Source: Nanobdellota archaeon (lineage in GTDB: Archaea; Nanobdellota; Nanobdellia; Woesearchaeales; SM23-78). Taken from it: a stretch of 33,469 nt of DNA. The DNA is taken from NCBI GenBank assembly GCA_018819305.1, contig JAHJQO010000022.1, positions 1 through 33,469 of the forward strand, read 5' to 3'. This document shows positions 15,813 through 23,954 of this stretch, piece after piece. The position numbers and the translations under genes were made by a program. The notes beneath the pieces are model-generated. The model had not been told where the DNA came from. It saw only the letters and a list, made by a program, of their open reading frames with translations, and did no database searches. Every line of letters begins with the position of its first letter. The first letter of the stretch is position 1.

Positions 15813-16542
15813 TTATCTTATTAAAAGCAACATACCGCTTAGTAGAAGTATTCCGGCAACAATTCTTCTGTAGAGTTCTTGGTTTAATTTCAAATAAATC
15901 CTTGAACCAATAATTGTGGCTATAATAACAACAGGAATCATAAACAAACTTATTTTCAATATTTCAGTGTTAAACACATTTGTAAAATAAAACAGCGCAT
16001 TTCTCCATATTCCCACAGGTATAAAAATTGCTATCAGAGTGCTTCTAAGAATTTGCTTGTCTTTAATCTGATTACTAAAGAAAATAGTTAATATTGAGCC
16101 ATCAATAGACAACAATCCTCCTGTAATACCTCCTAAAAACCCAAAAATGATTCCAAATGCAGATTTTAGTTTTCTGAAGGAAATATGATTTTCAAAAAAC
16201 ATTCTTAATGAGAAAATAATTATCAGAATGGCAAAAATTATTTTCAGAAGATTGCCTTCTACTGAAGCCAAAAGCAATACACCTATGATTGTGCCCAAAA
16301 AAAGTTCCTGCTAAAACATAAAATAAACCTTTCCAATATATTTTCTTTTTTATTGAAGGAAAAAGAAGCAAACCACTAACTAAGCTAAGTATGGATATTA
16401 CAGGAACCACTAATCTTATATCAAAAAAAAGAACTAATAAAGGCACTGAAAAGATACCTGATGCAAAACCTGTCAGGGCTTTGATAAAATACCCTATCAA
16501 TATTATAACAGCAAAAATCAGTATGATCTCTGTTGTAGTCAT
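15813..16542 (-). pseudogene. TauE/SafE-type permease, interrupted by a frameshift in a 7-T run
   Basis: Two overlapping frames together encode one TauE/SafE (sulfite/sulfonate exporter-like) membrane protein. The first part (from ATG at 16542) reads through LTGFASGIFSVPLLVLFF and reaches LAGTFFG, then runs out of frame. The rest (ending at 15813) begins GTIIGVLLLASVEG and includes FLGGITGGLLSIDGSILTIFF. Removing one base from the T7 run (plus-strand A's at 16297-16303) joins them as AGTFLGTIIGVLLL, giving 242 residues with about 8 membrane helices and no other defect. It overlaps the RNase Z stop by 4 nt, so it belongs to that transcript. It could be a sequencing error, recent inactivation or a slippage-controlled gene. 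Confidence 0.75.
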
Positions 16543-17441
16543 AATTTCACTTTCATAAAGTCATGCGCTGTCCTGCTGTTTTGAAAGAATGTCTTAATCT
16601 CTTCTTTGAGTTCTTTGTCAGTCTTGTATCTCTGGGAGAAATGAGTGATTATAAGTTCTTTGACATTTGCTCTGGTTGCAATTAATCCTGCATCTTTGGT
16701 TGTCATATGCTTGTATTCTGCTCCTTTTTCTTCTAAATCAGATGTATAAGCTGATTCAGCAATCAAAAGGTCTGCGTCTTTTGCCAAGTTATATGCATTA
16801 GTACAAGGCTGAGTATCTAGAACAACAGATAATTTCTTGCCTGTTTGAATATGAGAAACATCATCTGGATTAATTGTTTTGCCTTTGAAAGTAATGCTTT
16901 GCCCTCTTTGCAGTTTGCCTACTTGAGGCCCTTCTTTAAGACCAATTTTTTTTACTTTAGCCATATTTATTTTTCTTTTGTCTTTATCAATTATACTGTA
17001 GCCTAAGCAGGGCATTCTGTGATCTAAAGAAGCACATTCAATATAATAATCATTGTTTTCAAATATTTTTTCAACACCTTTTGGATTGAGCTCATTTATT
17101 TCAATCTCAATCCTGTTATTTTCAAAGCTAACTGCTTTTAACAGGTGGAATATTCTTTCTTTAGTTTCCTTAGGACCATAAATTGTGACTTTCTGAGGGT
17201 TTTCATTATTACTAATTGTTTGAAGCAATCCTATCAAGCCACCAACATGATCTCCGTGCCAGTGTGAAATCAGTATTTTCCGAACTTTATTTCTGTTGAT
17301 GCCTGCAATATTCATCTGCCTTTGTGTGCCTTCACCACAGTCTATGAGAATGCCTTCTCCTTTGTATTCTACATAAATGGATTGTACATTTCTCTCTTTT
17401 GTTGGCACCATACAACTCGTACCTAACATTATAATTTCCAT
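16539..17441 (-). CDS. rnz: Ribonuclease Z (tRNA 3'-end endonuclease)
   Basis: A metallo-beta-lactamase-fold tRNase Z of 300 residues, the usual length of the short form. MLGTSCMVPTKERNV at the N-terminus and the zinc motif H60-W-H62-G-D64-H65 are present, followed by GGLIGLLQT. The later ligands are in ASLDHRMPCLGYSI and LIAESAYTSD, and the final ligand in ELIITHFSQRY. It trims 3' trailers from pre-tRNAs. The frame is open to a GTG at 17474, but the family starts at the ATG 17441 (MEIIMLGTS), and AT-rich TATA-like sequence lies about 26-36 bp before it. It shares an upstream region with the divergent EndA gene, another tRNA-processing nuclease. Confidence 0.93.
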   Translation of the reverse strand: MEIIMLGTSCMVPTKERNVQSIYVEYKGEGILIDCGEGTQRQMNIAGINRNKVRKILISHWHGDHVGGLIGLLQTISNNENPQKVTIYGPKETKERIFHLLKAVSFENNRIEIEINELNPKGVEKIFENNDYYIECASLDHRMPCLGYSIIDKDKRKINMAKVKKIGLKEGPQVGKLQRGQSITFKGKTINPDDVSHIQTGKKLSVVLDTQPCTNAYNLAKDADLLIAESAYTSDLEEKGAEYKHMTTKDAGLIATRANVKELIITHFSQRYKTDKELKEEIKTFFQNSRTAHDFMKVKL

Positions 17442-17559
17442 GATTCGATGTGATTGTGTTTTGCTTTTTAACACTTTTTAAATAAAAATTATTTTCTATA
17501 TTGAAAGAATATCTGATTTACAAAGATTTTTAAAGCAAACACGACTGCTTAGGAACAAC

Positions 17560-18480
17560 ATGGTAGAGAAAAAAATCATAACAGAAGAACCTTCTGAGCC
17601 ATCAAAAACAAAGTTTTTGAGTGCCAAAGGTAAACCTTTGAGCATTTCTTCAAAGAAAAAAACAGCAAAAAAAGCAGAGACTAAGAAGAAAACAAAAGCC
17701 AAAGCTTTTGAATCAACAAAGGCAAAGCCTTTGAGTGCCAAAGATGAATCTTTGAGCACTTCAACAGAATTGAAGAAAACTGTAAAGAAAAAAGCTGCAA
17801 AAAAGAAAGAAGCTGAACCTAAAACAGAGGATAAAGCAGAAGAAAAAGTAGAGGATAATACTGAACTTAAAACTAATTCTGAATCACCAAAGACAAACTC
17901 TTTGGATGCCAAAGATAAATCTTTGAGCACTGACGATAAAAAACAAAAATCAAAAGAAATAATCAAATCACTCTTTGCCAGAGAAAGAGTTCTGACAGAA
18001 GCCACAGATGAAGCTCGTAATTTATTCAACAAAAGTGCTTATGGAAAAATAATAGAAGAAGGCAAAGTGCAGTTATCATTGCCCGAAGCACTTTATCTCT
18101 TGGAAAAAGGCAAACTCCAAATATCTGATGGGAAAAAAAAATCAATGAGCGCAGAGGATTTTATTAAAAAAGCAAGAAAAGCAGAACCAAACTTCTGGAT
18201 AAGATACTGTGTTTTTAAGGACATGCGAAACAGAGGATACATAATCAAGACAGCTCTGAAGTTTGGAGCAGATTTCAGGGTTTATGACCGTGGAATAAAG
18301 CCAGGAGAAGACCATGCAAGATGGATAATTTTTCCAGTACATGAAGGAGAAACCCTTACCTGGTATGAATTTGCAGCCAAGAACAGAGTTGCTCACAGCA
18401 CTAAAAAAAGACTAATGATGGGAATAGTAGATGACGAAGGAGATGTCACATACTATGAAATCAAATGGATGAGACCCTGA
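17560..18480 (+). CDS. endA: tRNA-splicing endonuclease EndA with long lysine-rich N-terminal extension
   Basis: 306 residues. The last ~180 form a complete alpha-type archaeal splicing endonuclease: an N-terminal domain (LSLPEALYLLEKGKLQI) and the catalytic domain with the triad Y242 (VYDRG), H252 (GEDHARW) and K282/K283 (AHSTKKRLM). It cuts introns at bulge-helix-bulge sites in pre-tRNA. Residues 1 to about 130 are extra, a low-complexity Lys/Ala/Glu linker containing three related peptides (LSAKGKPLSI, LSAKDESLST, LDAKDKSLST). At DNA level this linker is built of hairpins (see repeat entries). It is divergent from rnz, so two tRNA-processing nucleases share one intergenic region. A TATA-like TTTTTAAAG lies near 17526-17534. 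Confidence 0.92.
   Translation: MVEKKIITEEPSEPSKTKFLSAKGKPLSISSKKKTAKKAETKKKTKAKAFESTKAKPLSAKDESLSTSTELKKTVKKKAAKKKEAEPKTEDKAEEKVEDNTELKTNSESPKTNSLDAKDKSLSTDDKKQKSKEIIKSLFARERVLTEATDEARNLFNKSAYGKIIEEGKVQLSLPEALYLLEKGKLQISDGKKKSMSAEDFIKKARKAEPNFWIRYCVFKDMRNRGYIIKTALKFGADFRVYDRGIKPGEDHARWIIFPVHEGETLTWYEFAAKNRVAHSTKKRLMMGIVDDEGDVTYYEIKWMRP
17603..17646. repeat. Double-hairpin unit 1 inside endA
   Basis: Hairpin A is CAAAAAC-AAA-GTTTTTG (17603-17619). It is followed by AGTGC and hairpin B, CAAAGGT-AA-ACCTTTG (17625-17640), then AGCATT. Both stems are perfect 7-bp stems, and AGTGC can also pair with GCATT (one G-U pair), closing hairpin B. Translated in frame as part of the EndA linker. Confidence 0.7.
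17693..17760. repeat. Double-hairpin unit 2 inside endA (with an extra hairpin)
   Basis: An extra hairpin, CAAAAGC-CAAA-GCTTTTG (17693-17710), precedes hairpin A, CAAAGGC-AAA-GCCTTTG (17717-17733). Then come AGTGC, hairpin B, CAAAGAT-GA-ATCTTTG (17739-17754), and AGCACT. All stems are perfect. The outer AGTGC/GCACT arms pair around hairpin B with one bulged A. Confidence 0.7.
17887..17931. repeat. Double-hairpin unit 3 inside endA
   Basis: Hairpin A is CCAAAGA-CAAAC-TCTTTGG (17887-17905). ATGC follows, then hairpin B, CAAAGAT-AA-ATCTTTG (17910-17925), and AGCACT. From 17901 to 17931 it is 28/31 identical to unit 2 (17730-17760) and in the same reading frame. Confidence 0.7.
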
Positions 18481-18502
18481 TTCTGTAAGTCAATAATATA
18501 AA

Positions 18503-18510
18503 TTTATATA
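18503..18510 (+). promoter_or_regulatory. TATA box TTTATATA
   Basis: It lies 67 bp before the ATG at 18577, after the endA stop. The expected transcript start near 18535 would leave a leader of about 40 nt with no clear ribosome binding site. A second, weaker AT element nearer the ATG cannot be excluded. Confidence 0.4.
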
Positions 18511-18576
18511 AACCTAGTTTCAATACTAAATTCAATACGAAAATTATTCACTCATAAAAGATAATTTATAGATAAA

Positions 18577-19545
18577 ATGGTTAACCGAGACGAAATCCTC
18601 AGAGTCGTGCAGGCAAAAGGCCCAATCATCCCTAATGAGCTAAAAAAAGAAATAAAAGCAGGAGATACAATCATTCTCGGAGCCATTCTTTCAGAATTCA
18701 AAGCCTATGGAAAAATCAATATAACTCACACTAAAGTGGGCAGCAGCCCTGCATATTATACTCCAGGAACAGAAGCCAGACTTGAAAGACTGATTAAGTA
18801 TCTGAATGAAAAAGAAAGAAGAACAGCAGAGTTCTTGCGGCAAAAAAAGATTCTCAAAGATTCAGAGCAAAGTCCTCTTGTAAGAGTCAGTTTAAGGAAT
18901 ATCAGGGATTTTGCAAAGCCATTAGAAGTAAATGTAAAAGGTCAGAAAGAAATTTACTGGAAATGGTATATGCTTTCAACTAAAGAAGCACAAGAGATGA
19001 TATTAAAACAAGTTAAGCCAGAAAAAATACCTGAAGAAAAACCAATATCGGTACAAAAATCTGTGCCTGAACCTATTCTGAAAGTAACTCCAAAGCAAGA
19101 AGTTAAAATAGAGCCAAAAAAACCAGAAATCATACCTGTACCTAAGCCTGAAATAAAACCAGAAGTTAAAAAAGAAGTAAAGCAAGAAATACAACAAGAA
19201 CTAGGCATTCTATTTGAAGAATTGGAAAGAGAAAAAGACCCATTCTTTAAAAAAGTCTGGGGTTATTGCAAAAGCAATGATATACAGATAATTGAATATA
19301 AAATCATAAGGAAAAAATCAGATATTGAACTAACTCTTACAGTACCCTCAAGAATCGGAAACCAGGAATACTATTGCAAAGCAAAAAAGAAAAAGAAAAT
19401 CAATGACGGAGACCTAAGCAGTGCTTATGTTCATGGACAGGCCAATAAACTGCCAGTTATATACATAACAACAGGTGACATGACTAAAAAAGCAAAAGAA
19501 ATGCTGGTAAAAGATTTCAAAGGAATGACTATTAAAAAGATATAA
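18577..19545 (+). CDS. Winged-helix protein with Pro/Lys linker and possible nuclease-like C-terminal domain
   Basis: 322 residues in three parts. The N-terminal winged-helix region (about 1-135) begins EILRVVQAKGPIIPNELKKEI, a typical DNA-binding wHTH start. A linker (about 145-205) is made of alternating Lys, Pro, Glu and Val. The C-terminal domain (about 210-322) contains SDIELTLTV, EYYCKAK and LSSAYVHGQANKLPVIYITTGDMTKKAKEML. That strand/helix order recalls Mrr/Hjc-like PD-(D/E)XK domains. However, the expected catalytic (D/E)xK reads YCK, so if the fold is right it may be inactive. I do not recognise a named family with certainty. It follows endA with its own TATA box. Confidence 0.65.
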   Translation: MVNRDEILRVVQAKGPIIPNELKKEIKAGDTIILGAILSEFKAYGKINITHTKVGSSPAYYTPGTEARLERLIKYLNEKERRTAEFLRQKKILKDSEQSPLVRVSLRNIRDFAKPLEVNVKGQKEIYWKWYMLSTKEAQEMILKQVKPEKIPEEKPISVQKSVPEPILKVTPKQEVKIEPKKPEIIPVPKPEIKPEVKKEVKQEIQQELGILFEELEREKDPFFKKVWGYCKSNDIQIIEYKIIRKKSDIELTLTVPSRIGNQEYYCKAKKKKKINDGDLSSAYVHGQANKLPVIYITTGDMTKKAKEMLVKDFKGMTIKKI

Positions 19546-19570
19546 AAAAAAATTCTAAAAGCTAGAAGAT

Positions 19571-19732
19571 TTATTCTTCAGCATCGTCTTCTGCAAATTT
19601 CTTTACTGCTTCGAAGTTCTCAACCAAAAGCTTAGCCTTATTTTTTCCAAACCTGAATGGAAATCTGTCTTCTGGGTCTCTCTTCAAAACAATCATTTTA
19701 TTGCCTTTAAATTCATCAAATTCTACTACCAC
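19571..19732 (-). CDS. Small 53-residue protein, GTG start
   Basis: A short minus-strand frame fills the space between two plus-strand genes. It starts at a GTG (19730-19732) preceded by GGTGAT at proper spacing on the minus strand, and a TATA-like AGTATAAATAA lies further upstream near 19752-19762. The peptide begins VVVEFDEFKGNKMIVLKRD, continues PEDRFPFRFGKNKAKLL and ends in an acidic AEDDAEE tail. Its composition is protein-like (beta strands, then one helix), not random. The combination of ribosome binding site, promoter and fit to the gap supports a real gene; the function is unknown. Confidence 0.65.
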   Translation of the reverse strand: MVVEFDEFKGNKMIVLKRDPEDRFPFRFGKNKAKLLVENFEAVKKFAEDDAEE

Positions 19733-19856
19733 TGAAATCACCTTTATATTTTATTTATACTGTGTTTACAAAGAAAAATTCAGCTTTCATTTAAAAAGTT
19801 TGGGGTTAATTAAACGAAAATATTATTAACAAAGGAGCAAAGCACAATATAATAAC

Positions 19857-20396
19857 ATGGTTTTGGCCTTATCCCATTGGAAAGAATTATATGAACAGCA
19901 CAAACACGAAGCATTATGCATAGATATTGAAGCAACTTATTGGGATGGTCCTATTTCTGTGATTGGCGTGTATAAGCCTCAGGATGGTGAAATTGATTAT
20001 ACTGCTTTTGTAAAGGGGAAAAATCTGACAACAGAGAACTTAAAGCAGGCATTTGCAAAGTGCAAGCTTCTGATTACCTTCAATGGCATTAAGTATGATG
20101 TGCCTGAGATAAGAAAACAGTTTCCAGGAGTTATTCCAGAGAATATTCCTGTTGTTGACCTTTATCTGATTGCCAGAAGAATTAATTTTGACGGAGGGCT
20201 CAAAACCCTTGAAAGAACATTCAATATCTTTAGAAAAGACGAAGTTGATAACAAGCGCAAGATATCTACAAAGATGTGGAAGAAGTATGAAGAAAAAGGC
20301 AATGAAGCAGCACTTAATACCTTGATTGAATATAACCGGCAGGATGCAATTAATCTTTATCCATTGGCTGAGAAGATTATGGGGATGATTGATTAA
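19857..20396 (+). CDS. RNase H-like (YprB/DEDD) exonuclease
   Basis: 179 residues of ribonuclease H fold with the DEDDy exonuclease motifs: D23-x-E25 in ALCIDIEAT, FNGIKYDVP with D81, and Y159-x3-D163 in YNRQDAINLYPLA. This matches the archaeal and bacterial YprB-type 'RNase H-like' family, thought to be 3'-5' exonucleases on RNA or DNA. No other domain is fused, whereas YprB proteins often carry TPR repeats. It is a single gene. The AT-rich stretch AAAATATTATT near 19817-19828 is the best TATA candidate. Confidence 0.85.
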   Translation: MVLALSHWKELYEQHKHEALCIDIEATYWDGPISVIGVYKPQDGEIDYTAFVKGKNLTTENLKQAFAKCKLLITFNGIKYDVPEIRKQFPGVIPENIPVVDLYLIARRINFDGGLKTLERTFNIFRKDEVDNKRKISTKMWKKYEEKGNEAALNTLIEYNRQDAINLYPLAEKIMGMID

Positions 20397-20418
20397 TAAC
20401 TATTTATTAAACCCACTT

Positions 20419-21573
20419 TCATAAGAAAGATATTCTTCCTTTAACTTCAAAAAGAGATTGCATTGGATTTTCAATAGAATAAACTTTGCTTTGATTACGT
20501 TTAGAATCATAATTTGAAATTAGAATGCCCAAATCTCTACCAGAAACCACAGAATCAAGAGAACCAAGACGACATAGTGATTTTTTCTCAAAATCCTCTT
20601 CGCTACTTGGAGTAAGATACTGTTGATTATGATAATCTCTTACATCAAAGACTTCCCCATTATGAGAAAACAATTTCCTGGTGGTAGGAATTCTAATGGA
20701 TGATTTAATCTCTCCGCTTTGAATATCCCGTTCAGTTATTCTTTCATGCGGCCAGTTCCCATGATGAACAAATACGCTTTCTTTTCCAAAACAGTAATCG
20801 GCCTGACGGAATCCAGAACCGTCAAAAGGGGTTAATTTGTATATTAGTGTATCTCCTGTCATTAAATCAATCAAATCCCCTGCATTCGCAGCAAAAAGAT
20901 ATTTAGAGCCTGTTTCAAGGATGTTCTGAAAATTCTGTTTGATAGGCACATAACCTAGTTTGGTGTCAAAAGCAACAAATGAAGTCACCCACTCACCTTT
21001 AACCAAGGCCCCGCTGTCTGTTTCATAAAGTCCTGCGCTACTTCCATCATAAACTCGTCCTTGATATAAAGCCATAGCATCTATGCTGCGGAACCCTTGT
21101 ACTGCTAAATGCAAACTAAAAAAAGTGGGATGGAGATCAGAAAACCTGTTATTTGTTTTTTCTAACAATCTCTTTAAGCCATGATTATCAGTTTTTTTCA
21201 CGGCTTTTTCAAGCTCATCTATGTTACTGTAGTGTTCTTCACGAATTTGTTTTGAACCGAATAAGTCCCACAATCTGTATTTTTCGTCAACAGCAAACCT
21301 ATCTACAGAAATAGTCTCTTTGGTTTTAAGATTAATTTTCTTTATAGTTCCTGTATTAAGACCAAGATAAACATGTTCATTGGATATAATAAATGATGTG
21401 GGCCTTTCAAACATTTTTATATCGATGTTCTCTTCAATTTGGACTTCACTCGCATGCCAATAATAACCTGAAAAATTGAATGCTGGATTATCAAGAGGCA
21501 AGAAGTATAATCTCCGTACAGGAGTTGAAGTTGGAACTTCGGAATCCGCAATTAAAAAAGGAATCATATTCAT
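20419..21573 (-). CDS. Beta-propeller-like hypothetical protein
   Basis: 384 residues without signal peptide or membrane segments. Repeated strand patterns of the form hydrophobic-x-Tyr-x-Gly...Thr-Gly recur: NEHVYLGLNTGTIKKINLKT, LYQGRVYDGSSAGLYETDSG, KYLFAANAGDLIDLMTGDTL, HNGEVFDVRDY. These suggest a beta-propeller of several blades, interrupted by a helical insertion (about 115-150). No catalytic residues can be assigned; such proteins usually bind partners. Minus-strand TTTATAAATAAC near 21593-21604 lies about 25 bp before the ATG, suggesting a leaderless transcript. Archaeal genomes of this kind often carry several such orphan propellers; orthology is not claimed. Confidence 0.7.
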   Translation of the reverse strand: MNMIPFLIADSEVPTSTPVRRLYFLPLDNPAFNFSGYYWHASEVQIEENIDIKMFERPTSFIISNEHVYLGLNTGTIKKINLKTKETISVDRFAVDEKYRLWDLFGSKQIREEHYSNIDELEKAVKKTDNHGLKRLLEKTNNRFSDLHPTFFSLHLAVQGFRSIDAMALYQGRVYDGSSAGLYETDSGALVKGEWVTSFVAFDTKLGYVPIKQNFQNILETGSKYLFAANAGDLIDLMTGDTLIYKLTPFDGSGFRQADYCFGKESVFVHHGNWPHERITERDIQSGEIKSSIRIPTTRKLFSHNGEVFDVRDYHNQQYLTPSSEEDFEKKSLCRLGSLDSVVSGRDLGILISNYDSKRNQSKVYSIENPMQSLFEVKGRISFL

Positions 21574-21712
21574 GATACCCTTTAGAAATAGTTATTTATT
21601 TATAAATATAATGGATATTTGTTTATAAAAATAATTCTTATTTAATTCTTATATTAAGCTAAAATTAAACTCAACCACAAGAAATATTAATCAGTAACTT
21701 ATTCTTATCAAA

Positions 21713-22744
21713 ATGGGTCTCGCAATAACAGACATCTTAACACCTGAAAAGCTTAGTTTAGAGGATCTTAGAAATAAGACTCTTGCTGTAGACACATATA
21801 ACCTATTATATCAGTTTCTTAGCAGCATCAGGCAGAGAGACGGCTCTTATCTGACAGACAGCAAAGGCAGGGTTACAAGCCACCTCACGGGCCTGTTTAA
21901 CAGGATTACTAAGCTCTTGACATATAATATCAAGTTTATTTTTTGTTTTGACGGTCAGGTACCTGAGCTCAAGGCAAAAGAGCGGGAGAGAAGAAAAGGA
22001 ATTAAAATTGAAGCTCAGAAAAAATTTGATGAGGCTGCTAAAGAAGAAGATGTTGATGCAATGAAAAAATATGCAGCCAGAACAACAAGATTAACTTCTG
22101 AGATGATTGAAGATGCAAAAGAATTAATTTCTGCATTAGGACAGTGCATTGTTATGGCTCCAAGTGAAGGAGAAGCCCAAGCTTCTCATATTGCCAAGAA
22201 AGGTGATGCTGATTTTGTTCTTAGCCAAGATGCAGATTGTTTCATGTTTCAGGCACCCAAACTTATCAAGAATCTCACACTCAGTGGCAAGAGAAAAAAA
22301 CCAGGTGCTTATGCGTATGACGAAGTCCAGCCAGAAGTCATTTCTCTGAGTTCTGTTCTAAAGGAGCTTGATATTAATCAGGACCAGCTCATTGTGCTGG
22401 GTATTCTTGTAGGCACTGATTATAATATTGGCGGCATCAAGGGTATTGGCCCTAAAAAAGCATTGACACTTATCAAAAAATATGGTAATGATTTTGATGA
22501 GGTATTCAAAGAAGCCAAATGGGATGAGTTTTTTGATTTTGATTGGAAACAGGTTTTTGATTTAATCCAAAACATGGACGTCAGTGATGATTATAAACTT
22601 GAATGGCATGAAATTGACAAAGACAAACTAATTAAGATCTTAGTTGAAGAGCATGATTTCAGCAGGGAAAGAGTTGAAAAAGCTATTGAAAGGCTTGAAA
22701 AGAGTTCCAATAGGGAGCAGAAAGGTTTGGGAGATTTTTTCTAG
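21713..22744 (+). CDS. fen: Flap endonuclease 1
   Basis: A complete FEN1 of 343 residues. The N-terminal XPG domain includes D27 in LAVDTYNLLYQF and FCFDGQVPELK. The XPG-I domain has the acidic cluster APSEGEAQAS and SQDADCFMF. The helix-hairpin-helix region is GTDYNIGGIKGIGPKKAL. The C-terminus is QKGLGDFF (336-343), a textbook PCNA-interacting motif. It removes 5' flaps during Okazaki fragment maturation and base excision repair, recruited by PCNA. An AAATATTA element about 27 bp before the ATG is the likely TATA box, so the mRNA would be leaderless. Confidence 0.97.
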   Translation: MGLAITDILTPEKLSLEDLRNKTLAVDTYNLLYQFLSSIRQRDGSYLTDSKGRVTSHLTGLFNRITKLLTYNIKFIFCFDGQVPELKAKERERRKGIKIEAQKKFDEAAKEEDVDAMKKYAARTTRLTSEMIEDAKELISALGQCIVMAPSEGEAQASHIAKKGDADFVLSQDADCFMFQAPKLIKNLTLSGKRKKPGAYAYDEVQPEVISLSSVLKELDINQDQLIVLGILVGTDYNIGGIKGIGPKKALTLIKKYGNDFDEVFKEAKWDEFFDFDWKQVFDLIQNMDVSDDYKLEWHEIDKDKLIKILVEEHDFSRERVEKAIERLEKSSNREQKGLGDFF

Positions 22745-22795
22745 AATTTTTTTAAAAGAAACATTTTAATAAAATAAACATAATTATTGATAATC

Positions 22796-23923
22796 ATGTC
22801 AAAAAAGAGGTTGTTTATTGCAGTTTCCACGATGGTAGGCTGTGTTATAGGCGCAGGCATACTTGGAATTCCCTATGTTATTGCAAAAGCAGGCTTTCTC
22901 ACGGGCTTAATCAACATAGTTGGCATTGGACTTATCATAATGCTTCTCCACCTTTATCTTGGAGAAGTAATATTAAGAACCAAAGGAAAGCATCAGCTCA
23001 CAGGTTATGCAGAAAAATACACAGGAAAGATTGGAAAGTATTTCATGTTCATCAGCATGATTCTTTTAATTTACGGTGCTTTAATTGCTTATACTTTAGG
23101 AGGCGGCGAAGCTCTTGCAAGTATATTAGGATGGGATGTTCTTCTCTGCAGCATTATCTTTTTTGGTATTTTATCTTGGCTAATTTATATTGGGTTGAAT
23201 GCTATTGAAAAATCAGAAGCATTTGTCATGCCTGTTATCATAATAATTGTATTATTAATCTTTTTTCTTGCGCTGCCAAGAATTAATTTGATTAATCTTA
23301 GCGGGCTTAGTTTTTCTAAACTGCTTCTGCCATATGGAGTGGTATTATTCTCCTTTTTAGGCAGTGCTGCTATTCCTGAAATGAAAGAAGAACTTGAAAA
23401 AAACAAAAAACAACTAAAAAAAGCAATAATAATAGGATGCACCATCCCTATCATTATCTATATTCTTTTTGCATTTGGAATAGTGGGTGTTCTGGGATCA
23501 GAAACACATGAAATAGGTGCTCTTGGCTTGGCAAGCATACTTGGAGAAAAAATGGTGTTTATAGGCGCCATATTTGCATTACTCACATTAGCAACATCTT
23601 TCTTAGCATTAGGACTTGCATTAAAAGAATTGTTTTGGTATGATTATAAATTAAGAAAAAATACATCTTGGTTACTTGCATGTTTTGTGCCATTCATATT
23701 ATTCTTGCTCATAAAAGTGTTCCATATTGCGAGTTTTGTAACAATTCTTAATATAACTGGAATTGTATCAGGTACAATCATAGGAATATTGACGGTTTTC
23801 ATGGTATTCAATGCAAAGAAAAAAGGCAACAGAAAACCAGAATACACAATTTACATAAATAAATTCATTGGCGTGCTGTTAATTTTATTTTATCTTATCG
23901 GCGCGATTAATCTTTTAATCTGA
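22796..23923 (+). CDS. Amino-acid permease (aromatic/branched HAAAP-like, APC superfamily)
   Basis: 375 residues with about 11 membrane helices. The first helix reads STMVGCVIGAGILGIPYVIAKAG, the glycine-rich substrate and sodium/proton binding helix of the SLC38/TyrP/Mtr group, where GxGILGIPY is diagnostic. The later segment LFSFLGSAAIPEMKEEL is also typical of this family (FxFGxxxxPEM). It probably imports amino acids, expected for an organism with limited biosynthesis. The frame is open to an ATT-type codon slightly upstream, but the ATG at 22796 (MSKKRLF) is the natural start. It is followed after 31 bp by a broken EamA transporter gene. Confidence 0.85.
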   Translation: MSKKRLFIAVSTMVGCVIGAGILGIPYVIAKAGFLTGLINIVGIGLIIMLLHLYLGEVILRTKGKHQLTGYAEKYTGKIGKYFMFISMILLIYGALIAYTLGGGEALASILGWDVLLCSIIFFGILSWLIYIGLNAIEKSEAFVMPVIIIIVLLIFFLALPRINLINLSGLSFSKLLLPYGVVLFSFLGSAAIPEMKEELEKNKKQLKKAIIIGCTIPIIIYILFAFGIVGVLGSETHEIGALGLASILGEKMVFIGAIFALLTLATSFLALGLALKELFWYDYKLRKNTSWLLACFVPFILFLLIKVFHIASFVTILNITGIVSGTIIGILTVFMVFNAKKKGNRKPEYTIYINKFIGVLLILFYLIGAINLLI

Positions 23924-23954
23924 AAACAAAGAGAATAAAAAAAAGAGGTAAAGC

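Noticed and set aside
17603-17931. CRISPR-like array
   Set aside because: Units are palindromic, unevenly spaced (about 114 and 171 bp), in frame with a gene and lie inside its coding sequence. No uniform spacers.
17496-18032. Long minus-strand open frame (178 codons) opposite endA
   Set aside because: It is the complement of the Lys/Glu-rich EndA linker and gives a Phe/Ser/Leu low-complexity peptide. EndA itself is clearly the real gene.
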